Source of the DNA: Rhytidiadelphus loreus
Taxonomy: Eukaryota > Streptophyta > Bryopsida > Hypnales > Hylocomiaceae
DNA length: 64,000 nt
Direction: 5' to 3'
Assembly: GCA_947034895.1 (NCBI GenBank)
Contig: OX344761.1
Coordinates: forward strand, 24,316,863-24,380,862
The notes below the pieces were generated by a model, which was given only the letters and a program-made list of their open reading frames with translations, made no database searches and was not told the DNA's origin. How positions within the stretch are numbered: position 1 is the first letter of the stretch; every line of letters begins with the position of its first letter. The translations under genes were made by a program, and so were the position numbers. Shown piece by piece: positions 12,402 through 24,427 of the stretch.

Positions 12402-13385
12402 TGCCTCCATAATAAACATTTGTTTACCAATGAGGGATGGGGGCCCATTTGCATCCTTGAAAAAAAATAAAAAGGGGACCATACAATGAATAAAATTGGC
12501 TTATTATGAGGGCTCCTTAGCCAATCACAATCTTTGAATTAATGGAGAAGTCTTTCCATGGCATCTAGCAAAGCATAGTACCTTCTGAGCACGGGGGAGG
12601 ATCATTGTTTGGGTTATGTAATGTTATAACAAAAGCTAGCGTAAAGCCCCGAGGGCCAAACCTCCCCATTCGTAACATTGTCTACCAATGAAAGGTAGGG
12701 GGACCATTTGCATCCTTGAATAAAATACACCTATACACTCAATAAAATTGTTTCATTGTGAGGGCTCCTTGGCCAATCTCAATCCTTGAATTAACTTATG
12801 GGTCTTCCCAAGGCATCTAGCAAAGCATAGTACCTTCCAAGCATGGAGGAGGACCATTGCATGGTTATACAATGTTATGATAAAAGCTAGTGAAAACTAT
12901 CCTAAGGGCCAAACCTCCCTATTCGTGACTTTGTTTACCAATGAGAGGCAAGGGTCCCATTTGCATCCTTGGGACTCGCCTTTGGAGATAAAGGAGACCC
13001 GTATACTGAATAAAGTGTCTTAATGTAATGGCTCCTTGGCCAATCCTAGTCCTTAAATTAACTGATAAATCTTTCCAAGGCATCTAGCAAAACATAGTAC
13101 CTTCCAAGCATGGAGGAGGACCATTGTCTAGTTATGCAATGTTATAACAAAAGCCAGCAAAAAGCTCCAAAGGCAAAAACTCCATGTTCATTATATTGTT
13201 TACTAATGAAAGGCATGGATCCCCTTTGCAATCTATAGTGAACAAAATTTTCTTATTGTGATGGCTCTTTGGCCAACTCCAATCCTTGAATTAACTAATA
13301 AATCCCTCCAAGGCATTCATCAAAGCATAGTACCTTCCCATCATGGGGGAAGACCATTGCTTGATTATACAATGTTATGTTGTCG
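12402..13385. repeat. Tandem array 1, about four units of roughly 235-270 bases
   Basis: The motif GCATAGTACCTTC recurs at about 12582, 12823, 13091 and 13324, each followed by a CATGG-GGAGGA-CATTG segment and a GTTATRCAATGTTAT segment. Each unit also has a CATTTGCATCCTTG segment or variant. The array forms the start of duplication block 1 (12402-17137) and is paralogous to array 2 at 17150-18830. No protein frame persists through the units. Confidence 0.85.
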
Positions 13386-13707
13386 GATGCTTGAAGGACT
13401 AGAAAACTGAAAAATTGTCATAACACATAAAAAGTCATTTTGGCACTAGGTAGCATCAAATTTAGCTAGCTGCTTGTTCTAAATAGTGTCTTACTAGCTT
13501 TAATGTACGCTATTTAATTTTGAATTTCATTACTTCTCCTATATGATTCTAAATATGAATTCAATTTTTTTTAAACTTGATTGTTTGTGGTAAAAAATAA
13601 TTCTTGGATTTACCCCTAAGGAAAAATATGGAATAAAGTCCACGAGTCCAAATGTAATCTAACCTTGTTGAATTGTTGTGTAGCCATGTCTAATTTTAGG
13701 ATTGGAT
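13386..13707. other. Block 1 spacer, paralogous to 18831-19161
   Basis: Both copies read ATTGTCATAACACATAA, then TCATTTTGGCACTA, TAGCATCAAATTTAGCTAG and, near the end, CATGTCTAATTTT. The block 2 copy continues directly through an unfilled TTAA at 19162-19165, whereas here the element at 13708-14656 intervenes. No gene. Confidence 0.75.
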
Positions 13708-14656
13708 TTAACCCCTAAAGGACCATTGTCCCTTCGGGGGACAAATGTGTTTTCGGGCAGGTACCTATGGGCTGAAATTTTCTCCTAATATTTTGAAATT
13801 TGTTTTGGAGGTAGAAAAGTTGATTATCTTCGTGGGAACATAATTTTTTTCAATATCGGTGCCCAGGAACAATAGTTATGACCAAATAAGCTCAAATGAG
13901 GGGACGGCGGGCAACTCGGCTAGCCAAAAAAAATTGGACAAAAATTTGAATTTTCTTTTTAATATTGTTTTTTCTCATAGATTATATTTTTGTCTATGTG
14001 GAAAGCTTTGACTCATTTCATTTGGATATGTTATGAGAAAGTTATGGACATTCTTGTTTTGCGGGCAGCTAGAGCATCATTCTTCTTGAAAAAAATAACT
14101 TGTAGGATTCATTTCTGAATGCAATTTTTCAAATTTTTCAATCTTTTTTTTGCATGGTCTAATTTACTTGCTAGAACAATCTCACCATTGGGATTAGTGC
14201 ATTTTAATTCCATCTAAAATATATGAATATTTTAGATTTTCCTTCTATCTCATACCTACTTCTACTTAACAATTTTTTTTAGAATGATAATTAATTTTTT
14301 TTTGAATTTTTTTTCTTAAAACTAGACCCTCAACTCAATTCTACACTGTAAAGACTTAAAGCTCAAAACTTTATAGTGCAAACATTTTAAGTTAAAAATG
14401 TTCAAAGTCAAAAAATCTAGTCCCGCAATGTACAGAAAAACTTGTTTTTTCCACTTTAAACGCAGATATCTTGCAATCTGAGCGGTCAAAAATTTTGAAA
14501 TTTTTCCCACACACTCTCATACTAGTTAGGTGTAAGATCCTACTGTTAGATATGGAAGGAAAAAAACAATGTTTCAATTTTTTTACTCCTTGCTATAGAA
14601 ATGGCAGTTTTGAGTGTTTTTTGGCAGAAAAAAGGCCTTGGTCCTTTAAGGGTTAA
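13708..14656 (+). mobile_element. TTAA-family element A, full length
   Basis: TTAA stands at both ends (13708-13711, 14653-14656). The left end reads TTAACCCCTAAAGGACCATT. The right end, reverse-complemented, reads TTAACCCTTAAAGGACCAAG. A subterminal hairpin (13729-13743, GTCCCTTCGGGGGAC) lies just inside the left end. The body of about 940 bases is AT-rich and non-coding. The block 2 paralogue at 19145-19180 is uninterrupted with a single TTAA, so the insertion and four-base duplication are shown directly. Confidence 0.9.
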
Positions 14657-14732
14657 GAGATTAAAGGAGAAGAACCCTACTCAAACTCTTTGAGTATTTA
14701 AGACCAATCATACAAAATTACAAACTAATGTG

Positions 14733-15316
14733 TTAACCCCTGAAGAACCAAATGCTTGTTGAATGTACACAAGTGATCTCGGGTAGGTGCTATGAAGTCA
14801 TTTTTTAAGGCCAAGATGTTCTTCAAATTTTGATACAAAGTGTGAACATGTACCTCCTAAGTAGGAATATAATTTTTTTCTCATTAAGTGGCCTTATCAA
14901 AAGTTATGCTGGCCTGGACTTTGGAAGCAATTTGGGCAACTTTTAGTAGCATGTGCAAAACTCCTCCTATAAATTTGAAATTTGGTAAGTATGTAACTTA
15001 TATGATGCAAGATGCAAATGTCAAAAACAACAACCACGTATATTATAAAGATCTCACTTTAGGAGGAGTTAAAGTTTGTTGGCCCTGTTGGGAAAGATTA
15101 CAAAATAAATTTTTTCCTTCTAACTTCAAACGTTATAATCTTTCAATTTGGGGAGTCAAAGTTTTTGAATTTTTTTCACACATTCCTATGGTAGTCTAGT
15201 ACAAATTTGTATGGTTTAATTTTGAAAAAAAAATTCATTTTTTTCTCATTGACGTGAAAAATGGTAGCTTTTTCATAATTTGTGCCCCAAATGTACCTTG
15301 GTCCTTGAAGGGTCAA
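14733..15316 (+). mobile_element. TTAA-family element B, shorter subtype
   Basis: The left end is TTAACCCCTGAAGAACCAAA; the right end is GGTCCTTGAAGGGTCAA, its final TTAA mutated to TCAA. In the block 2 paralogue the same flanks meet at an unfilled TTAA (19239-19242). About 580 bases long, with an interior partly different from element A but related to 1-195. A short plus-strand frame (14888-15199) shows no protein features. Confidence 0.85.
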
Positions 15317-16488
15317 ATCTTAAAATTTGAAGAAATGTATGAAGTTTGATATGATTGACATTCATTAAGAAAAACAACAACTCATTATTTAAATGTAATT
15401 TCCAAAAAATGAAAACAGCAAACTTGATTCATACATTGTACCTAATCTCTGAGGGTGAAGGGGTGGTATAAAGAGTTCCTTGAACATTTTACAAAAATAA
15501 GAACTTGAATGATAAATGTATGTGGATAAAACCCCTACATGACCAACCAACCATTTTTTGGTAGTTGAACGAATTTTACTACGGTTTTTAAGCATTATTT
15601 ATTATTTTATTATTTTATTTGTTATTTCTATTTTATAGAGACTATATTGAGTTTGTTTTTGTATTTGTATTCAAAACTAAGATCAATATGGTTAAAGAAT
15701 TATGATGAAAATAGTGAAAAGTGTTTAGTATTTGGCTATTTTGAGAAGTATTAATGTTCTTATTTTAAAATTTAATGTCCTTTCTACAAATCAATTGAAA
15801 CTATAATTATGACCAATCATAAAACGATCAAATGCTAAAGACAAAAAAAAAAAAATTGTAAATTTTTGAAGTTAAAACTCAAAATCATTTGAAGCAAATC
15901 TATAAATGGTTTTAAAATTCTAAACATACAAATATTTTCTACTCTTGATGCTTAACATTGTCCTCTTTGATATAAATTAAATTTAAAAAAGTTATAGAAC
16001 GTATATTTTATAACATTTGTATTTTGTAGAAACCCCTTAGGCCTTTATGGGTTAAAGGGATAGTTTCAATGCACTTTTATGGAACAACATTGGACTTGTA
16101 AATGAAATATTCCTCCAAAATTTCATAATTTTCTTCTCAATGCTAAAATATTCAACTATCATTTTGAATTTTTGCTAAGCTAATAATGATATTTGTGTCT
16201 ATGACATCTACTATAAATCACATACTTAATGTCTACAATACTTCTTTGTCATTGAAGCTTGTTGTCAATTAGACAATTGTTGACATAAAATTAGAAGTTT
16301 CTAAATAAAATCACTTATAAATTTATCATTTTAGACTAAGTGACTCTTAGACTATTAATTGACATGCACTTAAACATTGTCATATTAATATTATATTGCT
16401 TGAGTTGTTATCATGATAAATGTTCTTTTATTTTTTATATTTAAGAAAATTGATTCGAGATATTAAGAGAAGGGTGTAATAAATAACA
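15317..16488. other. Block 1 spacer with a further unpaired insertion
   Basis: The flanks match block 2 (AGTTTCAATGCACTTTTATG at about 16060 equals the string near 19355). Block 1 holds about 600 extra bases between roughly 15400 and 16050, ending GGCCTTTATGGGTTAAAGGG, so another TTAA-type insertion is likely, though its left end is not clear. No gene. Confidence 0.5.
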
Positions 16489-17137
16489 TTAACTTCTAAG
16501 TCCTAGTGTGTCCGTACAAGGGACAAAATGGAATTTGGCTAAGTTCCTATGAGCACAATTTTTTTTGAATTTTTTTGAATTTTTTAACATAGAAAAACTC
16601 ATTAGCATTTGAAGAATATAGCATTTATTTCAATCAATGCCTATGAGCAAAAAATATACCTCAATAAGCCCAAATTTCAACTTGACAAACAATAAAAGAA
16701 ATCCACAAAAACTTAAAATAATTAATTTTTTTCTCATTGTATTATTGTCCATATGGAAAGCTTTGATTCATTCCATTCGGATTTGTGATGTGAAAGTTAT
16801 GGAGCATTTTGTTTTGCAAGCAATCATAGCATCTTTTTGAAAAATTACTCATAGGATTTGTTTCTAAGCTTAATTTTCACACTTTTTTAAACAAAAATAT
16901 CCACAATGTTAACTTTGATTGTTAAAACAATGTCACCATTGGTTCTAATTCCATCTCAAAGCTTCTAACGATCTAGATTTTTCTTCTATTCTACTTTAAT
17001 ACATTTTTAAATAATAGAAATCATGTTATTTTTTTGGAATTTTATTCTTAGATTTTCATCTCAATTCTTCACGATTAAAAATTCAAAATATGTATTGCAA
17101 ATTTTTTGAGTTAAGAGGATTTAAAGTCTTCTAAACT
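16489..17137 (+). mobile_element. TTAA-family element C1, truncated at the duplication junction
   Basis: It starts TTAACTTCTAAGTCC at 16489 and follows element C2 (20080 onward) until about 17137 (TTAAGAGGATTTAAAG), where the sequence switches to the interior of a tandem-array unit. The right end is absent. The switch marks the junction between duplication blocks 1 and 2. Confidence 0.75.
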
Positions 17138-17149
17138 GGTTTGCCATGG

Positions 17150-18830
17150 TGTCAAACTTCCTCATTTGTAACATTGTTTACGAATGAAAGGTAGGGGTTC
17201 CATTTGCATCCTTGGGAGAAAAAGGGGACCTATACACTGAATAAAATTGTCTCATTGTGAGGGCTCCTTGGCCAATCTCAATCCTTGAATTAACCCCTAA
17301 AGTCCCATTGTCCCCTCGGGGGACAATTTGGAATTCACGCAGGTTCCGATGGGCTGAAATTTTACCCTAAGTTTTTGAAACTTTTTTAGAAGATAGAAAA
17401 TCTGATAAGCTTCATGGGAATATAACTTTTATTTCAATCGGTGCCCGGAAGCAAAAGTTATACCACAAAAAGCCTGAAACTGAACTCGGCGGGCAGCACA
17501 AAAAATATTGCAAAAATTGAAATTTTTTTTTGAAATTTTTTTTTTCTCAAAGATAATGTTTTTTTCTACATCTAAAGATTTGATTCATTCCACTTTGATT
17601 AGTGATGTAAAAGTTATGAACAATCTTATTTTTTGGGCAATCTAAGCATCTTTTTGGAAAAATAACTTGTAGGATTCATCTCATAATGCAATTTTCAAAT
17701 TTTTTCAATTTTTTTTTTTTGAAAAGGTTAAATTTGCTTGTTAGAACAATCTCACCGTTGGGATTATTGTATTTGAATCCCGTCTAAGAGCTATTATCAA
17801 TTTAGTTTTTCTTTCAATCTTGGACCTACTTCTACTTGAATTTTTTTTGATGTATGAAAATCAAGTTATTATTTTTTGAATTTTTTTTCCTAGACTCCCA
17901 ACTCAATTCTTTAACACAATAAATTTTAAATTCAAACTCCACAATGTAAATTTTTTCCACAAATAGAGACCAAAGTCATCTAAAATTGTAGTCCAGTGTT
18001 CAAAAAAACTTGTTTTTTGAACTTTGAATGCTCATAACTCTCAATCTGTATGGTCAAACTTTGTGAAATTCTTACCACATGATCTAAAACAAGTAAAGTT
18101 TTAGATCATACGGTTTAGTTCCAAAAAAAGTTTTTGTTTTGTTTTTTTGGACTAATGCAGTAGAAATAGTAGTTTTGAGTGGTTTTCGATATAAAAATGG
18201 CCTTGGGACTTTAGGGGTTAACTTATATGTCTTTCCAAGGCATCTAGCAAAGCATAGTACCTTCTAAGCATGGGGGAGGACCATTGCCTGGTTATATAAT
18301 GTTATGATAAAAACTAGTGAAAACTATCCTAAGGGCCAAACCTCCCTATTCGTAACATTGTTTACCAATGAGAGGCAAGAGTCCCATTCGCATCCTTTGG
18401 AGATAAAGGAGACATGTATACTGAATAAAATTGTCTTATTGTCATGGAACCTTAACCAACCCTAGTTCTTAAATGAATTGATAAATCTTTCCAAGGCATC
18501 TAGCAAAGTATAGTACCTTCCAAGCATGGGGGAGGACCATTGTTTGGTTATACAATGTTATAACAAAGGCAAAAAAAAAGCCTCAAGAGACAAAACTCCA
18601 TGTCATAATATTTAAACATGAGAGGCATGGGTCCCCTTTGCTTCCTTGGTGGGTTCCTTAGAGAAGGGGTCCTCTGCAGTGAACAAAATTTTCTTTTTGT
18701 AATGTCTATTCAACCAACTCCAACCCATGAATTAACTAATAAGTCCCTCCAAGGCATTGAGCAAAGCATAGTACCTTCCCAACATAGTGAAGACCATTGC
18801 TTGGTTATACAATGTTATGTTGTAGGACAT
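17150..18830. repeat. Tandem array 2, about three units, split by element D
   Basis: Units recur with GCATAGTACCTTC or a variant at about 18251, 18508 and 18768. The first unit is split at 17290-18221 by TTAA element D. Sequence is closely paralogous to array 1 units two to four (12660-13385). It opens block 2 of the tandem duplication. No coding frame. Confidence 0.85.
17290..18221 (+). mobile_element. TTAA-family element D, nested in array 2
   Basis: TTAA lies at 17290-17293 and 18218-18221. The left terminus TTAACCCCTAAAGTCCCATT and the right terminus, reverse-complemented as TTAACCCCTAAAGTCCCAAG, match for 17 bases. The subterminal hairpin GTCCCCTCGGGGGAC (17310-17324) is perfect. Array 1 has the intact empty site CCTTGAATTAACTTATG at about 12784-12800. 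This is the cleanest copy and has no transposase frame. Confidence 0.93.
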
Positions 18831-19750
18831 CTGAAGGATTGGAAAACTAAATAATTGTCATAACACATAAGAAATCATTTTGGCACTACATAGCATCAAA
18901 TTTAGCTAGATGTTTATAATCAGCTTGGTTTGAATAGTGTCTCAGTAGCTCTAACGTATGCTTTTTAATTTTGTATTTCATGACTTCTCCTAAATGATTC
19001 TAACTATGAATTTCAAATTTAAGAAAAAAATTGATTGTGAGTAGTAAGTAATAAGTTCGTGGATTTATCCCCTATGCAAAATTTTGAATAAAGTCTACAA
19101 ATCCAAATGTAATCTAACCTTGTCCAATTGCTGCAGCCATGTCTAATTTTGGAGTTGGATTTTAAGAGATGTAAGGGACATGGACCTTATTCTAACCCTT
19201 TAAATATTTAAAATCATACAAAATTACAAGCTAATGTATTAAATTTGAAAATTTAAAGAAATTTATGGAGTTTGACATTATTCAAATGTAATTTACGGAG
19301 TATGGCCTTTGTTCATTGTCCAAAATATGGACGTCGGAGTGCTTAAGGATTAAAGGATAGTTTCAATGCACTTTTATGGAACAACATTAAAGTTGAAAAT
19401 GAAATACCTTTTGAAGACTTCATAATTTTCTTCTCGATGCTAAAAAATTCAAATATTGGTTTGAATATCTACTAAGTTAATAATGATATTTGTAATTGTG
19501 ACATCCACTATAAAATACATACTTAATGTCTACTTTATCACCGAAGTTGTTATCAATTAGACACTTATTGGCATTGAATTGGAATTTTCTAAATAACACT
19601 ACTTATAAATTTATCATTTTAGAGTAACTAATTGTTAGACTATTAGTTGACATGCACCTAAATAATGTCATATTAATATAATATTGTTTGATTTGTCAAT
19701 ATGATAAATGCTCTTTTGTTTCTTATTTAATGAATCTGATTTCACAGTTG
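18831..19750. other. Block 2 spacer carrying two empty insertion sites
   Basis: It aligns with 13386-13707, 14657-14732, 15317 onward and 16055-16440 of block 1, but lacks elements A and B. TTAA sites at 19162-19165 and 19239-19242 mark where those sit in block 1. A fragment at about 19310-19348 (TCCAAAATATGGACGTCGGA) resembles the right end of the element in delta-tubulin intron 4. Confidence 0.7.
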
Positions 19751-20034
19751 CTAGTATGTGAGCTTAGAATCTTCAACCCATGATATAGGTATCTATATTA
19801 TAGGCGCCTTCTATAGTTATAGGATATTTATATTATATATGCCTATATTATAGTCACCTTCTATAGTTATAGGATATTTATACTATAGGTGTTTATGTTA
19901 TAGGTACCTATGTTATAAGCACCTTCCATGGTTATAGAACACTTATATTATAAGTATGTATGTTATAGACACCTTCAATAGTTGTAGAATACCTACTTAT
20001 ACCTAGGCTCAAGGCTCATAGGCTCACATGTTAG
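19751..20034. mobile_element. MITE with internal 50-60 base repeats
   Basis: The left end CTAGTATGTGAGCTTA and right end GGCTCACATGTTAG are imperfect inverted repeats. The interior holds several diverged copies of a TATAGTTATAGGATATTTAT segment. Block 1 runs past the corresponding position without it. Flanks CACAGTTG and CGTTGTTG could be a decayed eight-base duplication, hinting at hAT, but this is weak. Confidence 0.6.
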
Positions 20035-20079
20035 CGTTGTTGAAATTGATTCCAAGTATCAAGATAAGGGGGTGTAATA

Positions 20080-21323
20080 TTAATTCCTAAAGTCCCATTG
20101 TCCCTATAGGGTACAAAATGAATTTTGGGCAAGTTCCTGTATGCACATTTTTGGTGGGGTTTTCTGAATTTTTTTGTAAGATAGAAAAAATTATTAACAT
20201 TAAGAGAATATAACTTTTATTTCAATCAGTGACCGAGAGCAAAAGTTATACCACAATAACCCAAATTTCAACTCAACAAGCAATAAAAGAAAACCACAAA
20301 ACCTTGAAATAATAATTATTTTTTTGCATGTACTGTATTTTTGTTTACAAGGAAATCTTTTATTAATTCCATTTGGATATGTGGTGTGCATTAGGAAAAT
20401 TTTGAGGCCTCAAGAAGGCTGCGAGTTCAAATCCCCTTTAGAGCAGAAAAAATGCAATTGTAGAAAAAATCGATATGAATGATGTGGCACTACTACTGCC
20501 ACAACAGAGCCACATGAGTGCCACCGCACAACTGCAGTAGCGCCACAGTAGATTGCGCAGTTTTAAATTTTTTATTTTTGTACAAAAAAAATAAAAATTT
20601 AAAAACGGAAAAAAAAGTTTAAAATAAATAAAAAAATAAAAAAAATTCTATTACTGCACCTCAGCACTGCCGAAAATAAATTGTTAACGACCTTGTTGAG
20701 GCCTGAGACTTTTCCTAATGAAAGTTATGGAGCATCTTGTTTTGCAAACAATCAAAGCATCTTTTTGAAAAAATTATGTATTGGATTTGTTTTTGAGCTC
20801 AATTTTCACATTTTTTTCAAAACTAAAAGATCCACAAGGTTAACTTTGATTGTTAGAACAATCTCACCATTGGAATTAGTGTGTTCTAATTCCATCTTAG
20901 AGCTACTAACAATCTATTTTTTCCTTCTATCTTATACTTGCTTCTACTTAACAATTTAAAAAAAAATGGAAATTACATTATTTTTTGAATTTTTTCCTAG
21001 ACTATCAATTCTTCATGACAAGAAATTTAAAATTTAGAATAAGTAGTGCAAAATTTTTAAGTTAAGAGGATTCAAAATCCCATAAACTAAATTGCAACTA
21101 TACCCAAAGAACATGTTTTCTTAACTTTGAACACATTTATCTTGCAATCTATGTGGTCAAAATTATTGGAATTTCTTCCACACGTTCTTATACCAATATA
21201 TTGTAAGATCCTACATTTAGATATGCAAAAAAATACCATTTTGAAATTATTTTCTCTTTGCACTAAAAATGGCAATTTTGAACATTTTTTGACGTAAAAA
21301 AGGTATTGGGACTTTGGGGTTAA
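20080..21323 (+). mobile_element. TTAA-family element C2, with a nested insertion
   Basis: TTAA at 20080-20083 is followed by TTCCTAAAGTCCCATTGTCC; the right end is GGGACTTTGGGGTTAA (to 21323). The left subterminal hairpin is changed to GTCCCTATAGGGTAC, with pairing partly kept. A separate element occupies 20389-20720. Without it the body is about 0.9 kb, like elements A and D. Confidence 0.85.
20389..20720. mobile_element. MITE nested in element C2
   Basis: The ends CATTAGGAAAATTTTGAGGC and GCCTGAGACTTTTCCTAATG form an inverted repeat of about 24 bases with few mismatches. C1 (about 16785-16800) is uninterrupted at the same place (GTGATGTGAAAGTTATGG), so the insertion is clear. A possible TG duplication flanks it. 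GC-richer arms with inverted GTGGC/GCCAC strings surround an A-rich core. GAGTTCAAATCCCC near 20431 resembles a tRNA B box. Confidence 0.7.
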
Positions 21324-23868
21324 ATAGTTGAGTGATCTATAGCATAAGTCCTTGCATGGGTTTAAATAATCAAATGTCAATTTGTGAAAATGATTCGTTA
21401 ACACACATAATTTTAATTTAGAAAATAAATCTAATAAACAAGAAAATAATGTTCATGAAGGTGAGATCTACAATTGCTACCTAGCCCTAAAATGCCCAAG
21501 GCCTTTCGGGGTTTAAAAACATCATTGCTTTTGAAGTGTTATAGGTCCAAATGTCACTAGGGTATATAAATCTCAACCATATAATCTTGTAGTGTATGTG
21601 TTGTAGATGGTGTGAATCAAATTTAAAATCATTTTGCTACATAGATTGCAAGATTATAATATTTTAATTAGTGTTGAAAAATGATGCTAAAATTTTCCTA
21701 GCAACACATTTGGAGGTGAAATTCGATTTCTAAAGCTACTCAAATGAATTTTTTTTAAACTATAAAAGTGCTTCAAAATCAGCATACAAATACATTGGTG
21801 AAAGAAAACATCATTCAAATGACTCATTTTGTCTACAAAATGTCTTCGAAATGTCAAAAAATAGCAAAAGAAGTTGCAAAAAGCACATCTATGGCTTAAC
21901 ATCTTCTTACTAAAATGCTTCTCAATTACTCATAACTTTTTGGATTGTTATGAAATTTTAACCACACAAACTAGACTAGTATGCATAACATTATCTAAAA
22001 ACATTATTGGAAATGGACATTGTATGAAGAAGAAACAAGCCACCAAAGTTCATTGTAATCCAAAAGTGTCTAGATTTTGAACTTTGAATTGCTCCCAAAC
22101 ATTCAAAGCAACTTCGATTGATATGAAAATTTTACAAGAATAATTAGACTTCAAGGAAAATATAATACAATAAATTTTAATGGAAACAAACATTGGATGA
22201 AGGGGATACAAGCCCCTAAAGTTGCAACCATCAAAATGTAGTTCGATGAATTCAAATTGAACCCATAAACTTCAAATGGCTTTTAAAAATTAGTACATCT
22301 TGGATTGATCTAAAATTTATACAATACAAACTAGAAGAGAGAGCACAAATTATCCACTAAGTTTTATTAAATTCCTAAGTTAAATTCAAACATTGGATGC
22401 AAAAGTTATAGCACTTCGAGTTGAACTTTGAGACTATATGGGGACACTTTTGGTCACCTAGGGCACTTAGGTGTTAATGTCATGTTTTATGCTAGTTCTT
22501 AGAAATTTGAATTACCATTCTTGATATTTCAATAGTTTTTATATAAAATTTGATGATTTACAACAATTTCATTGAGAATTTGATTAGGAATGACAATTGA
22601 TTTCAATAAATTCATAATTTTTTGCTTTTAGAAACAAATGTCCAACTCATTTCATTGTAAAAGAAACTAATTGAATACTAAACCAAGGGCAAAAACTCTC
22701 TTTTCTACATGAACCACATTGAGATCATTTCAAATAAGATCATATAAAAAAGATTTGTATGGTAATCAAGTGTGACAATAGTGCCCTTTGTTACATGTGA
22801 AGTATTGTCTATTCTAGAAGAGTGCCATTCATTCCTTTGGATGTGCCATTCATTCTATCAGAAAGTACCAAAATCAACATTCAAACACGAATACAATGAA
22901 TAGATTAAGTAATTGTATTGGTTTGTATCTAAGTTTTTCTAAATTTTCAATTGCATCAATTTATATTGAATAATACTGTAATTTTACTAGAATACCTATA
23001 TACAATTATAAAATGGGCTATAAAATACATATAAACCTTCCTTTATTTTTCCAAACTATTGGACAATTTGCATTGCCACCTTATGCAAATATTTGCAGTT
23101 TGTATACAATCCCAATATAGTCATTTCACTTGTGCTATCAATGTTTTCTAAGTTTTTTGAGGATCTTGTTGGTCTTATAAACTCTTGAATCCACATTTTA
23201 GACCATGGATTTGTTTTAGATTTGCATTTAAAATGATATGATTGTGATGATTTGAGTCCAAATAAAACATAAAATCTTTGACTAAAATGTTTTTTTTAGT
23301 GTGGATTTGTATTATTTAGTGAAAGGTTAATCAATGGCATAAATTCTTTTGAAGGGTTTATGTTAATTATTATGAAGTTTAAACTCGAGTTTAAACAAAT
23401 TCAAATATTTTTAGTTTAACAATCTAGAAGTCAAATGTTGGTAGAATTTTTGCAATAAAATTTTGAAACACCAATTTATATATGTTTACTAATCTATGGC
23501 AATGAAAAATATCATGTGTAGGATTTGGAGCTCCAAAATGTGAAGAGTCTAAAGTTTTAATTCAAAGTTCCAACTTCTTTAATGAATACTATACTTTAGT
23601 GAATATATGTCAAAAAATAGAATAAAAAGTCAAACATCCCATTTTGGGGGTCAATTTATGCATAGAATTTGCAATGGATGGAGGTTCTTGATGAAAAAAT
23701 TAAAATGAGGCCATAAAGATGTCCTAATTTAATATTCTTCTTCTTGCATTATATACCAAATAATAGTTTGGACTTGGAGCATGAATTGGATCTAGGCTAA
23801 AATATAAAATCAACTTTTGCTTCAAATTTCACAAAAACTTGGCACCAAAACTTCCCCAAAGAATAATA
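21324..23868. other. AT-rich gene-free stretch
   Basis: Contains a terminus-like scrap near 21498 (GGCCTTTCGGGGTTTAA). The rest shows no recognised gene, RNA or paired repeat. Confidence 0.45.
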
Positions 23869-24427
23869 TTCCCTCTGTTCCAAAATAAATTTGGGGGTTC
23901 CTGGAAATGGCTAGATTAATGCAAGAGTTGCTTCTATTTTTAGAGGATTGTGCATTTATTGTAGCTTTTAGTCAATTCCACTAGGTGTGAAAGAATGGAA
24001 GTCAATTGTAAAATAGTGCATGTTGAAAAGAGGCAATGAAATTGACAATTTCCCCCCCTTTTTGGAACTACTCCAATGCTATTAATTAGGATCATTCTCT
24101 AAGCAATGCTGGTGCAATGAAGTTCAATGATGTCCTTTGTATTCAATTCTAAGAAATTTTCAACAAGAGATTTGTTAGTAGCAATTGTTATATAGTTGTA
24201 GATTGAATTCATCACCTTGGGTTGGTAGAGGTAAGTTGTGTTTTGATTCCCTTTGTAAAGATCAAATTGCTATACAATCTCTAAAGTGTGGTATCTGTAG
24301 ATTCTTTTGCTTTAGAGTATTTGAACTAGCTTCAGTTGTTGTCAATGAAATCATGGAGAGCCAATTTCTAATTTAATTTGGGAAAAGTATATATAACCTT
24401 TCCAAATTTATTTTGGGACAGAGGGAG
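23869..24427. mobile_element. Stowaway-like MITE
   Basis: The left end TTCCCTCTGTTCCAAAATAA and the right end TTATTTTGGGACAGAGGGAG are near-perfect inverted repeats extending inward over CAAATTT. TA lies outside each end (23867-23868, 24428-24429). A CTCCCTC-GT-CCAAAATAA terminus with TA duplication is the known hallmark of plant Stowaway (Tc1/mariner) elements. At about 559 bases it is longer than most and has no transposase. Confidence 0.85.
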
